This document shows positions 17,171 through 27,165 of a stretch of 64,000 nt of DNA, one piece after another (position 1 is the first letter of the stretch; each line of letters opens with the position of its first letter). Both the position numbers and the translations under genes were made by a program. A model generated the notes under the pieces. That model saw only the letters and a program-made list of their open reading frames with translations. It made no database searches and had not been told where the DNA came from. The DNA lies in the NCBI RefSeq assembly GCF_020880995.1, contig NZ_JAJISD010000007.1:62001-126000 (forward strand), in the 5' to 3' direction. This DNA comes from Reyranella aquatilis (GTDB taxonomy: Bacteria > Pseudomonadota > Alphaproteobacteria > Reyranellales > Reyranellaceae).

Positions 17171-19605
17171 GAAGATTCTCCTGTGCTGAGGTCGGGGATG
17201 AGATCGGCAGCCCAGGGCACGGCCCGCGCCTGAAGCCAGCCGGCAAGGAAAGCCTCTCGGCCGTGCTCGCCCAGCACGCGTTCGAGGAGGGCCTGGTCGG
17301 CCTTCGACGAGGCCGCCGTGAGGGCAAGCGTCACTGCGCCAAGGCCAAGCTCGAACAGGCGATTGCCGCGGCGGGACTGGCAGTAGTAGTCGCGCTTGGG
17401 CGTCGCCCGAGCGAGAATCTCTATCTGACGATCATTGAGACCGAAGCGGCGATAAATCTCCGTGATCTGCGGCTCGATGGCTCGCTCGTTTGGCAGAAAG
17501 ACCCGAGTCGGGCAGCTCTCGATGATAGCCGGCGCAATGGCGGAGTCATCGATGTCAGAAAGAGACTGCGTCGCGAAGACGACAGAGGCGTTCTTCTTGC
17601 GCAAGGTCTTCAACCACTCACGCAGCTGGTCCGAGAAATCCTCGTCATCCAGGGCGAGCCAGCCCTCGTCGACGATCAGCAGGGTCGGGCTGCCGTCGAG
17701 ACGTGCCTCGATTCGATGGAAGAGATAGGCGAGCACGGCAGCCGCGGCACCTGTTCCGATGAGCCCCTCGGTTTCGAAGACCTGTACCGACGTGCTGCCG
17801 AGCCGTTCGGCCTCTGCATCCAGCAGGCGGCCATAGGCACCTCCCAAGCAGTAGGGCTGGAGGGCCCGCTTGAGGGCGGTTGCCTGCAACAGCACCGACA
17901 GCCCCGTCAGGGTGCGCTCTTCGACAGGCGCCGATGCCAGCGACCCGAGGGCCGACCACAGATGGTCCTTCACTTCGGGCGTGAGGACGATCTTCTCGCG
18001 GGCCAGGAGTGCTGCAATCCAGTCTGTCGCCCAGCCACGCTCTGCGACATCGTGGATGCCCGCCAGCGGTTGGAGGGCTACGGGATTCCCTTCCTCCTCT
18101 CCCAGCGCGCTGCCGAGATCGTGCCAATCTCCTCCCATCGCGAGCGCAGCGGCACGGATGGAACCGCCAAAGTCGAAGGCGAACACCTGCGCCTTGTCGT
18201 AGCGCCGGAACTGCAACGCCATTAGGGCCAGGAGCACGGACTTGCCGGAGCCCGTCGGGCCGACCACGAGCGTATGGCCGACATCGCCGACATGAAGCGA
18301 GAAGCGGAAGGGCGTCGCCCCCTCGGTCCTGCCAAAGAACAGCGGCGGCGCACGGAAGTGCTCGTCGGTCGCGGGTCCGGCCCAGACCGCCGACAGCGGG
18401 ATCATGTGCGCCAAGTTCAGCGTCGAGACCGGCGGCTGGCGCACATTGGCGTAGGCATGCCCCGGAAGTGAGCCCAGCCACGCATCGACGGCATTGACCC
18501 TCTCCACCATGCAGGTGAAGTCGCGGCTCTGGATCACCTTTTCGACGAGGCGCAGCCGCTCGTCGGCGACGCGCGGATCCTCGTCCCATACCGTGACGGT
18601 AACAGTGCAGTAGGCCGCGCCGACGGCGTCCGAGCCGAGCTCCTGCAGGGCAGCATCGGCGTCGGTCGCCTTGTTGTGCGCATCGGTGTCGACGAGCGTC
18701 GTCGCCTCGTTGGTCATCACCTCCTTGAGGATGGCCGCAATGGACTTCCTCTTGGCGAACCACTGACGGCGGATTCGCGTCAGAAGCCGCGTGGCGTCTG
18801 TCTTGTCGAGCAGTATCGCCCGCGTCGACCAGCGATAGGCGAAGGCCAGACGATTGAGTTCTTCGAGCAGCCCCGGCGTGGTCGTACCGGGGAAACCGAC
18901 AATCGTGAGTATCCGCAGATGGCTGTCGCCAAGCTTAGGCTCGAGGCCGCCGGTCAGGGGCTGATCGGCCAGCAGCCCGTCCAGATACATTGGCACTTCC
19001 GGCACGCGCACGCTCTGACGCCGGGTGGAGATGCAGGAATGCAGGTAAGTCAGCGTCTCTGCGTCGTCGAGCCAGCGGCACTCGGGCATGAAACCGTCGA
19101 GAAGATGCAGCACACGGTCCGTCCGGTCGATGAAGCCTGCCAGGATCTCACGAGCATCCGCTCCCGCAGCGCGGTGGCGGCCTTCATAGAAGAAGCGCTC
19201 GGCACCAGCAGATTCCCAGGCGGGTGGGAGATACAGAAACGTCAGGTAGTAGGCCGATTCGTAATGCGTCCCCTCTTCCTCGAAGGCCGCCTTTCGCTCA
19301 GCGTCGACCAGCGCCGATGCCGCGTCCGGAAACCTTCCCTCCGGGTAGATACTGGCAGGCTGCCGCTGCGCTTCGACGAACAGCGCCCAGCCCGATCCAA
19401 GCCGACGCAGGACATTGTTCAACCGTCCCGCGACGCCGACCAGCTCTGCCGGCACCGCCGAATCGAGGTCGGGGCCGCGGAACCGCGCGGTCCGCTGGAA
19501 AGAGCCGTCCTTGTTCAGGACGATGCCGGGAGCGACGAGCGCTGCCCACGGCAAGAAATCGGCGAGGCGCGTGGCCGAGTTCCGGTATTCGGCGAGATTC
19601 ATCAT
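17167..19605 (-). CDS. trbE: TrbE, VirB4-like conjugation ATPase
   Basis: The 812-residue cytoplasmic ATPase powers pilus assembly and substrate transfer. It has the CagE/TrbE/VirB N-terminal domain (ADFLPWAALVAPGIVLNKDGSFQRTARFRGPDL) and a RecA-like ATPase with Walker A VGPTGSGKS near residue 455 and Walker B LLIVDEGWLAL near 650, followed by FATQSL. I chose the ATG at 19605 because GAGGGG lies 6 bases upstream; the frame is open for 37 further codons with no support. Ten bases separate it from trbD. Confidence 0.95.
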   Translation of the reverse strand: MMNLAEYRNSATRLADFLPWAALVAPGIVLNKDGSFQRTARFRGPDLDSAVPAELVGVAGRLNNVLRRLGSGWALFVEAQRQPASIYPEGRFPDAASALVDAERKAAFEEEGTHYESAYYLTFLYLPPAWESAGAERFFYEGRHRAAGADAREILAGFIDRTDRVLHLLDGFMPECRWLDDAETLTYLHSCISTRRQSVRVPEVPMYLDGLLADQPLTGGLEPKLGDSHLRILTIVGFPGTTTPGLLEELNRLAFAYRWSTRAILLDKTDATRLLTRIRRQWFAKRKSIAAILKEVMTNEATTLVDTDAHNKATDADAALQELGSDAVGAAYCTVTVTVWDEDPRVADERLRLVEKVIQSRDFTCMVERVNAVDAWLGSLPGHAYANVRQPPVSTLNLAHMIPLSAVWAGPATDEHFRAPPLFFGRTEGATPFRFSLHVGDVGHTLVVGPTGSGKSVLLALMALQFRRYDKAQVFAFDFGGSIRAAALAMGGDWHDLGSALGEEEGNPVALQPLAGIHDVAERGWATDWIAALLAREKIVLTPEVKDHLWSALGSLASAPVEERTLTGLSVLLQATALKRALQPYCLGGAYGRLLDAEAERLGSTSVQVFETEGLIGTGAAAAVLAYLFHRIEARLDGSPTLLIVDEGWLALDDEDFSDQLREWLKTLRKKNASVVFATQSLSDIDDSAIAPAIIESCPTRVFLPNERAIEPQITEIYRRFGLNDRQIEILARATPKRDYYCQSRRGNRLFELGLGAVTLALTAASSKADQALLERVLGEHGREAFLAGWLQARAVPWAADLIPDLSTGESS

Positions 19606-19615
19606 GACAGTCCCC

Positions 19616-19879
19616 TCAGACGCCGAGCCGGCCCGGGATGCGCAGGTGGCGACGCACCACCTCGACGAAGAGCGGGTCGCGCTTGGCCGCCCAGACGGCC
19701 ACACCGTGACCGACAAGCCAGATCAGCAGGCCGGCGACCCAGAGGCGCAGTCCCAGGCTGATGGCCGCCGCCAGAGTGCCGTTGAGGATCGCGATCGAGC
19801 GCGGCGCGCCGCCCAGCAGGATCGGCTCGCTGAGGGCGCGGTGGAGCGGCACCACGAAGCCGGGAACGGGCTCGGTCAT
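19616..19879 (-). CDS. trbD: TrbD, VirB3-like membrane protein
   Basis: The 87-residue protein has the VirB3/TrbD form: a short start (VPGFVVPLHRALSEPILLGGAPR), a hydrophobic hairpin (about residues 28-60) and a basic end (AAKRDPLFVEVVRRHLR). It is an inner-membrane component of the secretion apparatus that works with TrbE. Its ATG shares a base with the trbC stop (TGATG). Confidence 0.93.
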   Translation of the reverse strand: MTEPVPGFVVPLHRALSEPILLGGAPRSIAILNGTLAAAISLGLRLWVAGLLIWLVGHGVAVWAAKRDPLFVEVVRRHLRIPGRLGV

Positions 19880-20205
19880 CAGACCAGGACCCCCCCGCCG
19901 AACGAAAAAAAGGAGAGGAAGAAACTCGAGGCGGCAAAGGCGATCGAAATGCCGAACACGATCTGGATCAGGCGACGAAATCCACCGGAGCTGTCGCCGA
20001 ACGCCAGGGTGAGACCGGTGACGATGATGATGATCACCGCGACGATCTTGGCGACCGGTCCTTCCACCGATTGCAGGACCTGCTGCAATGGCTGCTCCCA
20101 GGGCATGCTTGAGCCCGCCGCATAGGCTGCCGACGAGTAGATCGCCATGCTCAATGACGAGATCGCGGCCGTTCCTACGGCACGACGGAGGATTGGGCGA
20201 TTCAT
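19879..20205 (-). CDS. trbC: TrbC, VirB2-like conjugative pilin
   Basis: The 108-residue pilin precursor has a long signal (to about AYAAGS, residue 31) and two hydrophobic segments (IVAVIIIIVTGLTLAFG and IVFGISIAFAASSFFLSFFSF) separated by GDSSGGFRRLIQ. After cleavage, and perhaps cyclisation by TraF, it would form the pilus. The ATG at 20205 overlaps the trbB stop by 4 bases; a longer frame upstream is an artefact of reading trbB DNA. Confidence 0.93.
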   Translation of the reverse strand: MNRPILRRAVGTAAISSLSMAIYSSAAYAAGSSMPWEQPLQQVLQSVEGPVAKIVAVIIIIVTGLTLAFGDSSGGFRRLIQIVFGISIAFAASSFFLSFFSFGGGVLV

Positions 20206-21170
20206 TGACGTTCTCCTGCAGGTGAGAGGGCGTAGTCCGAGTTGGCGCCGAGGCCCTCGACGCGGGCGAGTTCCGTCAGCCGACGGGCGCTCCCCCGACC
20301 GGACAGCACGGCGATGATGTCGATCGTCTCTGCAATCAGGGCGCGGGGCACCGTGACGACGGCTTCCTGGATAAGCTGCTCGAGACGCCGCAACGCCCCG
20401 ATCGCCGATCCGGCGTGGATGGTGCCGATGCCGCCGGGATGGCCGGTGCCCCAGGCCTTCAGAAGGTCGAGCGCCTCGGCGCCCCGGACCTCGCCGATCG
20501 GGATGCGGTCGGGCCGCAGCCGCAGGGACGAACGCACCAGCTCGGACAACGACGCCACACCGTCCTTCGTGCGCAAGGCGACGAGGTTGGCGGCGCGGCA
20601 TTGCAGTTCGCGGGTATCCTCGATCAGCACCACCCGATCGGTCGTCTTTGCCACCTCGGCGAGGAGCGCGTTGGCGAGCGTCGTCTTGCCGGTCGAAGTG
20701 CCACCGGCCACGAGAATGTTGCGACGGTCGGCAACCGCCCGCCGGAGTGCCTCGGCCTCGTCCATCGTCATGGTGCCTGCCCCGGCGTAATCGTCGAGGG
20801 TGAAGACGGCGACCGCGGGCTTGCGGATCGCGAAGGTGGGCGCCGCGACAACGGGCGGCAGCAGCCCCTCGAACCGCTCACCCGTCTCGGGCAACTCGGC
20901 CGATACGCGCGGACGGGCAGGATGGACCTCGGCGCCGACATGGTGGGCGACCAACCGCACGATGCGCTCACCTTCGGCGGCTGCCAGTCTCTCCTGCGTC
21001 TCGGCCAGGCCGGTCGTCAGTCGGTCGATCCAGAGCCGACCATCGGGGTTGAGCATCACCTCGACGACGGACGGATCTTCGAGCCATGTCGCGATTGCGG
21101 GTCCGAGCGCGGTGCGGAGCATGCGCGCGCCCCGAGAAATGACCTCTGCCTGAAAGGAATGAATCGTCAT
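20202..21170 (-). CDS. trbB: TrbB, VirB11-like secretion ATPase
   Basis: The 322-residue hexameric ATPase has Walker [21 protein letters not shown] near residue 155 and a Walker B/His box pattern ([27 protein letters not shown]) near 215-240, typical of VirB11/TrbB. It supplies energy for pilus building and substrate export. The ATG at 21170 is chosen for the conserved start and a GGGGTGA site just upstream. It is the first gene of the trb operon; about 140 bases separate it from the upstream ribbon-helix-helix gene. Confidence 0.95.
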   Translation of the reverse strand: MTIHSFQAEVISRGARMLRTALGPAIATWLEDPSVVEVMLNPDGRLWIDRLTTGLAETQERLAAAEGERIVRLVAHHVGAEVHPARPRVSAELPETGERFEGLLPPVVAAPTFAIRKPAVAVFTLDDYAGAGTMTMDEAEALRRAVADRRNILVAGGTSTGKTTLANALLAEVAKTTDRVVLIEDTRELQCRAANLVALRTKDGVASLSELVRSSLRLRPDRIPIGEVRGAEALDLLKAWGTGHPGGIGTIHAGSAIGALRRLEQLIQEAVVTVPRALIAETIDIIAVLSGRGSARRLTELARVEGLGANSDYALSPAGERQ

Positions 21171-21308
21171 CGTCACCCCGGGATGCTGGGCCGCAAGCAG
21201 CGGCCATCGAACGGGGTCGATTAGAAGAAGCACCAACACGCTCGGCGCAATAACAACCGATGGATCGTAGTGCTCTGGCGTAGAAGGGCGTGCGAATGAG
21301 CGGGACTG

Positions 21309-21752
21309 CTAAACTGGCTCCTTGGGCGAGTCGCGTTCCGCACCCTCGTCTGGCCCGATGTCCCGCGAGATCTCATCGGAGAGCGTCCGTCCCTTCGCTA
21401 GGCGCCGGCCCAGAGCATCCACGAAACCTTCGTAGCGTTCGCGGCCCTTGGCTTGCGCGGCCTGCTGTGCGCCGTCAGGCAAAGACGGCGTAGTGGTCAG
21501 CCAAAAGCGCACGAAGAGCGCCAGCGCCTCGTTGGAGATCGTGACATCCCGTTCCAGACGCTCGACCTGTCGAACGAGCCGGTCCAAGCGACGGCCGAGC
21601 GCTCCCTCAAGTCTTTCGGAGGCATCCGGCGACAGGAACGAGGCGAGTGCGGTCTCCACGATATGGGCCTGCGGCACACGTTTGCGCGACGCATAGTCGG
21701 CAAGCTTCAGCCCCAAATCGGGTGGCAGGCGAAACGTATGCTTGGTGCGCAT
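21309..21752 (-). CDS. ribbon-helix-helix (CopG-type) protein of the transfer region
   Basis: The 147-residue protein starts with a ribbon-helix-helix-like segment (TKHTFRLPPDLGLKLADYASRKRVPQAHIVETALASFL) and continues as a helical, charged region. Proteins of this kind sit between traG and trbB in related elements and may regulate transfer genes or help the relaxosome. It lies 8 bases after traG on the same strand, so it is probably co-transcribed with it. Confidence 0.82.
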   Translation of the reverse strand: MRTKHTFRLPPDLGLKLADYASRKRVPQAHIVETALASFLSPDASERLEGALGRRLDRLVRQVERLERDVTISNEALALFVRFWLTTTPSLPDGAQQAAQAKGRERYEGFVDALGRRLAKGRTLSDEISRDIGPDEGAERDSPKEPV

Positions 21753-21760
21753 CTATCCAC

Positions 21761-23761
21761 TCACAAGTCGATTCCATCGCCAGGATCCATCGTGGCCTGG
21801 CGGGCGAGCCCCCGAGCCGTCGCGCGCAAACGGCGAGCTCGCACCGCATCTTCGTCGGCTTCATCCTCGGCAAACTCGAACTCGGGCGACGGCGTGACGG
21901 GCTCGGCCGCGATGTCTTCATGCTCGGCAAGCTCCGGCTCTCGACGAATGCCGCCATTGGCGGGATCGTCGACGGGCTGCCCTCCCTGAAGACCGCCGGT
22001 TCCCTCTCCGCGTGCCGCCTGAACCGTTGGAAAAGCTTTGGCACTCCAATCATCCAGCGTGACGCCGGAATCTCCCAGCCGTTCTGGCTCTGGCGGTGGT
22101 AGCAGACGTTCTGTCAGCTGCCGGTCCTCGTAGTACCGCGCCTTCCTGGCGCGGATTGGCGGGCACCCAGAAACCAGGACCAGCTCGTCGCTCGCTGGCA
22201 GCTGCATGACCTCGCCAGGCGTCAACAACGGCCGCGCCGTCTCCTGCCGAGAAACCATGAGATGGCCTAGCCACGGGCTCAGCCGGTGCCCGGCATAGTT
22301 TCTGGCATCGCGAATTTCGGTCGCCGTGCCGAGCGCGTCCGAGACGCGCTTCGCGGTGCGCTCGTCGTTGGTGGCGAAGCACACACGGACATGGCAGTTG
22401 TCCAAGATGGCGTTGTTGGGACCGTAGGCCTTCTCGATCTGATTGAGCGACTGGGCGATGAGAAAGCCCTTCAATCCGTAACCGGCCATGAAAGCCAGTG
22501 CCGACTCGAAGAAGTCGAGGCGACCCAGAGCAGGAAACTCGTCGAGCATGAGCAGCAACCTGTGCCGCCGTCCCTTGGCGTGGAGCTCTTCGGTAAGTCG
22601 GCGGCCAATCTGGTTGAGCACGAGGCGCACCAGCGGTTTGGTCCGGCTGATGTCGGACGGCGGTACGACCAGGTAGAGGGTCGTCGGTCGCTCGTTCTCG
22701 ACGAGATCGCGGATGCGCCAATCACAGCGACGCGTCACCTGGGCGACCACGGGGTCGCGGTATAGTCCGAGGAAGGACATGGCGGTCGAGAGTACGCCCG
22801 AGCGCTCGTTCTCGCTCTTGTTCAGCAGCTCCCGCGCGGCCGACGCGATGACCGGATGGACACCCACCTCGCCGAGGTGCGCCGTGGTCATCATTGCCCT
22901 GAGTGTCGTCTCGATCGGCTGCTTTGGGTCTGACAAAAATGCGGCAACTCCTGCCAACGTCTTGTCTTCACCGGCATACAGGACATGCAGGATCGCACCG
23001 ACCAGAAGGGCGTGACTGGTCTTCTCCCAATGATTGCGCCGCTCCAGCGCGCCTTCGGGATCGACCAGAACATCGGCAATGTTCTGGACATCGCGGACTT
23101 CCCATTCGCCGCGACGCACCTCGAGCAACGGATTGTAGGCGGCCGACGCCGCATTAGTGGGATCGAACAGGAGCACGCGGCCGTGCCGAGACCGGAAGCC
23201 CGACGTCAGCTCCCAGTTCTCTCCCTTGATGTCGTGAACGATCGAGCTGCCCGGCCAGGTCAGCAAGGTCGGCACGACCAAACCGACGCCCTTGCCGCTT
23301 CGCGTCGGCGCAAAGCAGAGAACGTGTTCCGGTCCTTCATGCCGCAGGTAGTCGGCGCCGAGCTTGCCAAGCACCACGCCGTCCGGACCAATCAAGCCTG
23401 CATGGCGAGCCTCGACTGCAGTCGCCCAACGAGCTGAACCATAAGTCGCCACGTTCTTCGCTTCTCGCGCGCGCCACACCGACATGCCGATCGCGACCCC
23501 GATCGAAATAAAGCCACCCGAGGCCGCGATACAGGCGCCCTCCACGAAGATCGCGGGGGCATAGGCGTCGAAGGCGTACCACCACCAGAAGAAGGTTGGA
23601 GGAAAATAGATCGGTACCTGGGCGAGTTCGAACCATGGTGGCCCGAGCTGGGGCTGATAACCCAGCCGCCAGGCCGTCCATTGCGTGGATGCCCATACGG
23701 CTACGAGCACGATGGCGAAAACGAGGGTGATCTGCCCCCACAGGATCTTCGTCGCAGACAT
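21761..23761 (-). CDS. traG: TraG/VirD4 type IV coupling protein
   Basis: The 666-residue coupling ATPase links the relaxosome to the secretion channel. N-terminal membrane segments (about 8-28 and 68-95) precede an ATPase domain with Walker A CFAPTRSGKGVGLVVPTLL near residue 150 and Walker B LLLMLDEFPALG near 405, followed by GLKGFLIAQSLNQI. The Asp/Glu-rich C-terminal tail may bind substrate. About 128 bases with nothing recognisable separate it from the relaxase gene upstream. Confidence 0.95.
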   Translation of the reverse strand: MSATKILWGQITLVFAIVLVAVWASTQWTAWRLGYQPQLGPPWFELAQVPIYFPPTFFWWWYAFDAYAPAIFVEGACIAASGGFISIGVAIGMSVWRAREAKNVATYGSARWATAVEARHAGLIGPDGVVLGKLGADYLRHEGPEHVLCFAPTRSGKGVGLVVPTLLTWPGSSIVHDIKGENWELTSGFRSRHGRVLLFDPTNAASAAYNPLLEVRRGEWEVRDVQNIADVLVDPEGALERRNHWEKTSHALLVGAILHVLYAGEDKTLAGVAAFLSDPKQPIETTLRAMMTTAHLGEVGVHPVIASAARELLNKSENERSGVLSTAMSFLGLYRDPVVAQVTRRCDWRIRDLVENERPTTLYLVVPPSDISRTKPLVRLVLNQIGRRLTEELHAKGRRHRLLLMLDEFPALGRLDFFESALAFMAGYGLKGFLIAQSLNQIEKAYGPNNAILDNCHVRVCFATNDERTAKRVSDALGTATEIRDARNYAGHRLSPWLGHLMVSRQETARPLLTPGEVMQLPASDELVLVSGCPPIRARKARYYEDRQLTERLLPPPEPERLGDSGVTLDDWSAKAFPTVQAARGEGTGGLQGGQPVDDPANGGIRREPELAEHEDIAAEPVTPSPEFEFAEDEADEDAVRARRLRATARGLARQATMDPGDGIDL

Positions 23762-23889
23762 GACGAGGAGATCAAGCGGTCGCTTGCCATCCGTTCAATG
23801 CCGACGACGCGCAGAGCGCTCAGCCGGCGGCCCTGGCGTGCAATTTGGTGAGTGCCGTGAACCGGTCTGCCGCGCTCTTCCTCTTCGAG

Positions 23890-25995
23890 TTACAGCCCCA
23901 GTCCTTGGCGTCGTCCAAGCGACCAGCTGACATCACCGCCGGGCAAGGCCACCCCTGACACGAGGCGGCCGACATGCTGTTCGAGCGCGGGCCGCCACGG
24001 GACCAGGCTGAAGCCAAGCCCGTCGTCGATCATGGCAAACCGTCCACTCGAAAGCTGCGTGGAGCCGACCAGCGTCCCGGCAACGTGGTTTCCCGGAATG
24101 GCGGGCTGCCATTCCCGCCCCCGATCGGCGGCGAGCGCGCGGCCGACGCGCTCGACGTCACGAGCCTCAAGCCGCTGCACCAAGTCGCGAGAAATCCGGA
24201 TCCGCCCGTCGACGCCTTCCGTGGCATACCCCTTGTCCGCCAGCCATCGCCGACGCCTGGCCAGCGCGGCCGTCACGTCCCGGCCGAATCCGTCGTCCGC
24301 CAGAACGGTGCGCTGACGAGAGGCCAACTCTCGGTCGAGCCACGTCGCGCCCTCATGGCCGACTTGCCGATCGAGACCCAACGTCGAGAGGACGGTCACC
24401 CGACCTGCCGCGCGGTCCCGCGTGCGGTCATACGCCTGCCCGCGCTCGGCCAAGTCGGCGGGAATGCGCCAGTGGTCGGCATCGATCCGCTCGACATGGC
24501 CGGCCCGTCGCAGCGCCTCCAGGCGCCGGACATGGGATCGGACGTAGGCCGCCGGATCGCCGCCCAGACGCTCGACGGTGCCGACAGCGTGCTCCAGATG
24601 CGCGGCTGGCCGATAGATACCCTCTTCTCCGGCAATGGCCACGATATTGCGGTCCGATGCGCGCGGTCCCGTCTTGCCGGCACCAGCAGTCACGATCATG
24701 CCGCGCTGAATATTCTCTACTCCGGCAGGATCCATCTCGAGATGATGGACATGCCCGTCCACGGCGTCGACGACGAGCCTCATGCGCTCGCCCATCTCGT
24801 CGCCCGCCAGCCCCTTGTCGAGCACCCGACCAACGATCGGCGCGGTCATCTCCTCGCGATGCAGGACATAGCCTGCGATTGCGCGGGCGTCGGCCAACCC
24901 TTCGCGGTCCAGTGCCCGATGCATGGTCTTGATGATGTCGCCACGCTCTCCCAGCTCCCGCAAGACGGGTTCGGCGCTGGGCGACACTGTCCACCGGCCT
25001 GGCTCCACCTGGGTGGCCAGGCCCATGCGCTCCAGCTTGCGCGCCCGCCGAATCAGCAGCGCCCGATTCCGGCGCAGGCTTTCGAGCATGTCCCGATCCG
25101 GCCTCAGGTCGGTAAACTCGTTTCGGCTCCGCTGCTCGGCGAGCAGCATGCGGTCGAGGCGCGTAAAGCGGTCACCGTCGACTTCGCGCTCCAAGCCGCG
25201 GGACACTTCATGCTCGGTCTGGCGGCCGAGCTCCCGGGTTACGATTTCGCTAGCCCGCTCCCGGATGCCATAAGCGATGTAATCGCCAGCGATGTTGAGA
25301 GTCTTGTCATCGTCGGTCACGCCCCGAACAATGATGTGAGTGTGAGGGTGGCCGGTGTTGTGGTGATCGACCGCGATCCAGTCGAGGCGGGTACCCAGGT
25401 CGGCCTCCATCTGCTTCATGAGTTCGCGGGTGGTCGCGCGATGATCAGAGAGCTCGACACCCTCCTCGGACGACACGATGAAGCGGAACTGATGGCGGTC
25501 TTCCCGGCCGCGCTCCACGAATGCACGACCATCCTCGACATCTTTGCCAGCGGAGTAGACTTGGCCCTTTTCTCCGTCCTTGGTTACACCATCGCGCTGG
25601 AGGTACCGGAGATGAGCATCGACGGCTTTGGCGCTGACGAACTGCCGTCCCCTGGCCGCGCCTCGCTGCGGATTGAGCTTCACGATGCGAGCCTTGACCG
25701 CGACCCGACGTGAGCGGGTGCGAAGGCGATCGAGGCGGCTCCAGGCATTCCGGCTTTTCAACGCCGCAGCCACCGAGGCCCCCCGTCCCCGTTCGTTGAA
25801 CCGGCCGCCGCCCTTCCCGGCCTCACCCAATCGAGAGGGATTGCCGCCAGCCCGTCGAATAGCCTGCTGAATTTGCCCGTTGAAAGTAGACGCCCGGCTA
25901 GCTTGGCTCCCGGCGCGGCGTCTCCCGGTTCGCGCGTCGCCGCGATCCTGGATCCTTCCGGGCCGGAGACGGAAATCGTCGTCATCACGCGACAT
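23890..25995 (-). CDS. relaxase/mobilisation nuclease with DUF3363 C-terminal region
   Basis: The 701-residue protein would nick oriT and stay bound to the transferred strand. Its N-terminal half holds a VirD2/TraI-type nuclease domain with the three-histidine metal motif DHHNTGHPHTHIIVRG near residues 207-222, and a candidate catalytic region near HLRYLQRDG (about 128-137). The C-terminal part is the DUF3363 region typical of relaxases in this element family. The start is very charged (MSRDDDDFRLRPGR) with a weak ribosome site. The 349-base gap upstream is the likely oriT region. Confidence 0.93.
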   Translation of the reverse strand: MSRDDDDFRLRPGRIQDRGDARTGRRRAGSQASRASTFNGQIQQAIRRAGGNPSRLGEAGKGGGRFNERGRGASVAAALKSRNAWSRLDRLRTRSRRVAVKARIVKLNPQRGAARGRQFVSAKAVDAHLRYLQRDGVTKDGEKGQVYSAGKDVEDGRAFVERGREDRHQFRFIVSSEEGVELSDHRATTRELMKQMEADLGTRLDWIAVDHHNTGHPHTHIIVRGVTDDDKTLNIAGDYIAYGIRERASEIVTRELGRQTEHEVSRGLEREVDGDRFTRLDRMLLAEQRSRNEFTDLRPDRDMLESLRRNRALLIRRARKLERMGLATQVEPGRWTVSPSAEPVLRELGERGDIIKTMHRALDREGLADARAIAGYVLHREEMTAPIVGRVLDKGLAGDEMGERMRLVVDAVDGHVHHLEMDPAGVENIQRGMIVTAGAGKTGPRASDRNIVAIAGEEGIYRPAAHLEHAVGTVERLGGDPAAYVRSHVRRLEALRRAGHVERIDADHWRIPADLAERGQAYDRTRDRAAGRVTVLSTLGLDRQVGHEGATWLDRELASRQRTVLADDGFGRDVTAALARRRRWLADKGYATEGVDGRIRISRDLVQRLEARDVERVGRALAADRGREWQPAIPGNHVAGTLVGSTQLSSGRFAMIDDGLGFSLVPWRPALEQHVGRLVSGVALPGGDVSWSLGRRQGLGL

Positions 25996-26344
25996 GGCAT
26001 AACGATTGGTAGCGAAACCAAGCGCCGCAAGCGTCAGAACGCGGGGATCGCTGCGTGGCGTAGAAAAGACACCTCAGGCGGAGCAACGGTAGGGTTTGTC
26101 CCAGAAGCGGCGGCGCTCGGAGCATTGAATACAAAGAGAAAACTGCTTGAAGGGACGCTTGTCTGCCGCGAAGAGCTGGCGCAGCGGTCTCAAAAAACAA
26201 CGTGCAGACAAGCCTTTAGGAGCGCAGCGACGGCAGCGGGGCCACCCGCTTTATCTTGCCGTCCATGATCTGGGGCCTCTGAGCCGATGACTTCATGAAG
26301 ACTTCACGAGCACAGCTGAAGGATCCAACCGTCTGCTCTCCACA
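25996..26344. other. non-coding region upstream of relaxase, candidate oriT
   Basis: This 349-base gap has no gene. It contains a perfect 10-bp inverted repeat, GCTTGTCTGC (26157-26166) and GCAGACAAGC (26204-26213), 37 bases apart, and an A-rich run (CAAAAAACAA) inside the interval. Non-coding DNA with inverted repeats next to the relaxase gene is the usual place for oriT. I cannot identify the nick site. Confidence 0.5.
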
Positions 26345-27163
26345 TCACGGCAGACGCACTGCGTTTCCAGCGCGGACAAACAAGCTGTCGGTCCTCGCTT
26401 TCAATCGAGATGAGTTATCGGCAGACCGGTCATGCGCTGGCCGGTCAGTTGTCGTCTTGGACGCTGCCCGCGTGCCTGCGGAATCGTCGCGAGTACGCGC
26501 TACGAACAGCGGCGCTTCCTGCCAGGGAACGAAGCGGCGGCTGGCGGCGACGATATCATCGGCCTGCTGCTCTCCAATGAGCGGCGCAAGAGTGGCCACG
26601 TAGAGTTGCGTCTCGTGCGGCAATGGTCGGCCTGTGGCCAAGTGGTCGTCGTAACGCCCGGGACCTGCATTGTAAGCGGCCAGAAAACCCGGTGAGCCGT
26701 AGCGTTCATGAAGCTCGCGCAAGTATGCCGCGCCAGCAAGGATGTTGTCGCGCGGATCATAGGGGTTGTCACCGAGATCATATCGGATACGCAAATCAGC
26801 CCAGGTCGCGGGCATGACCTGCATCAATCCCATCGCGCCCGCGGATGACAGAGCCAGGACGTCACCACCGCTTTCGATCACCATCACCGCTCCGATCCAG
26901 GATGCCGGTACGCCAAACCGCTGGGCCGCTTCACGCACGAAGCTTGCATAGGTACCAGCGTCCGATGAGGCCTTTCGCAACACCGCAGTGGCAGATTGAG
27001 CGAGCGCCGTACCACCGGATGACATCACGATTACGACAATAGGAATCGCGGCCATCGATACGATCAACCGGATCGTCTTGTGAAAGGTCTTGGCCGGAAG
27101 GGAGGAAGGGCCACGACGTCCCACATAGGATCGGGCGGGCACTTCATGTCGGCGTAACTTCAT
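26345..27163 (-). CDS. lytic transglycosylase (VirB1-like)
   Basis: The 272-residue exported enzyme would open the peptidoglycan for the conjugation channel. After a basic N-terminus and a membrane/signal segment (about 33-55), an SLT domain shows the catalytic glutamate in VIESGG (about residue 97), then SSAGAMGLMQVMPATW and AYNAGPGRYDDHL. The ATG at 27163 has an AAAGGAG site 8 bases upstream; the frame also opens with TTG at 27184 inside traF. It follows traF by 2 bases. Confidence 0.92.
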   Translation of the reverse strand: MKLRRHEVPARSYVGRRGPSSLPAKTFHKTIRLIVSMAAIPIVVIVMSSGGTALAQSATAVLRKASSDAGTYASFVREAAQRFGVPASWIGAVMVIESGGDVLALSSAGAMGLMQVMPATWADLRIRYDLGDNPYDPRDNILAGAAYLRELHERYGSPGFLAAYNAGPGRYDDHLATGRPLPHETQLYVATLAPLIGEQQADDIVAASRRFVPWQEAPLFVARTRDDSAGTRAASKTTTDRPAHDRSADNSSRLKARTDSLFVRAGNAVRLP

Positions 27164-27165
27164 GT

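Noticed and set aside
23974..25713. Long plus-strand open frame antisense to the relaxase gene (579 codons)
   Set aside because: It mirrors the codon structure of the relaxase in GC-rich DNA and has no recognisable motif; the relaxase has clear catalytic histidines.
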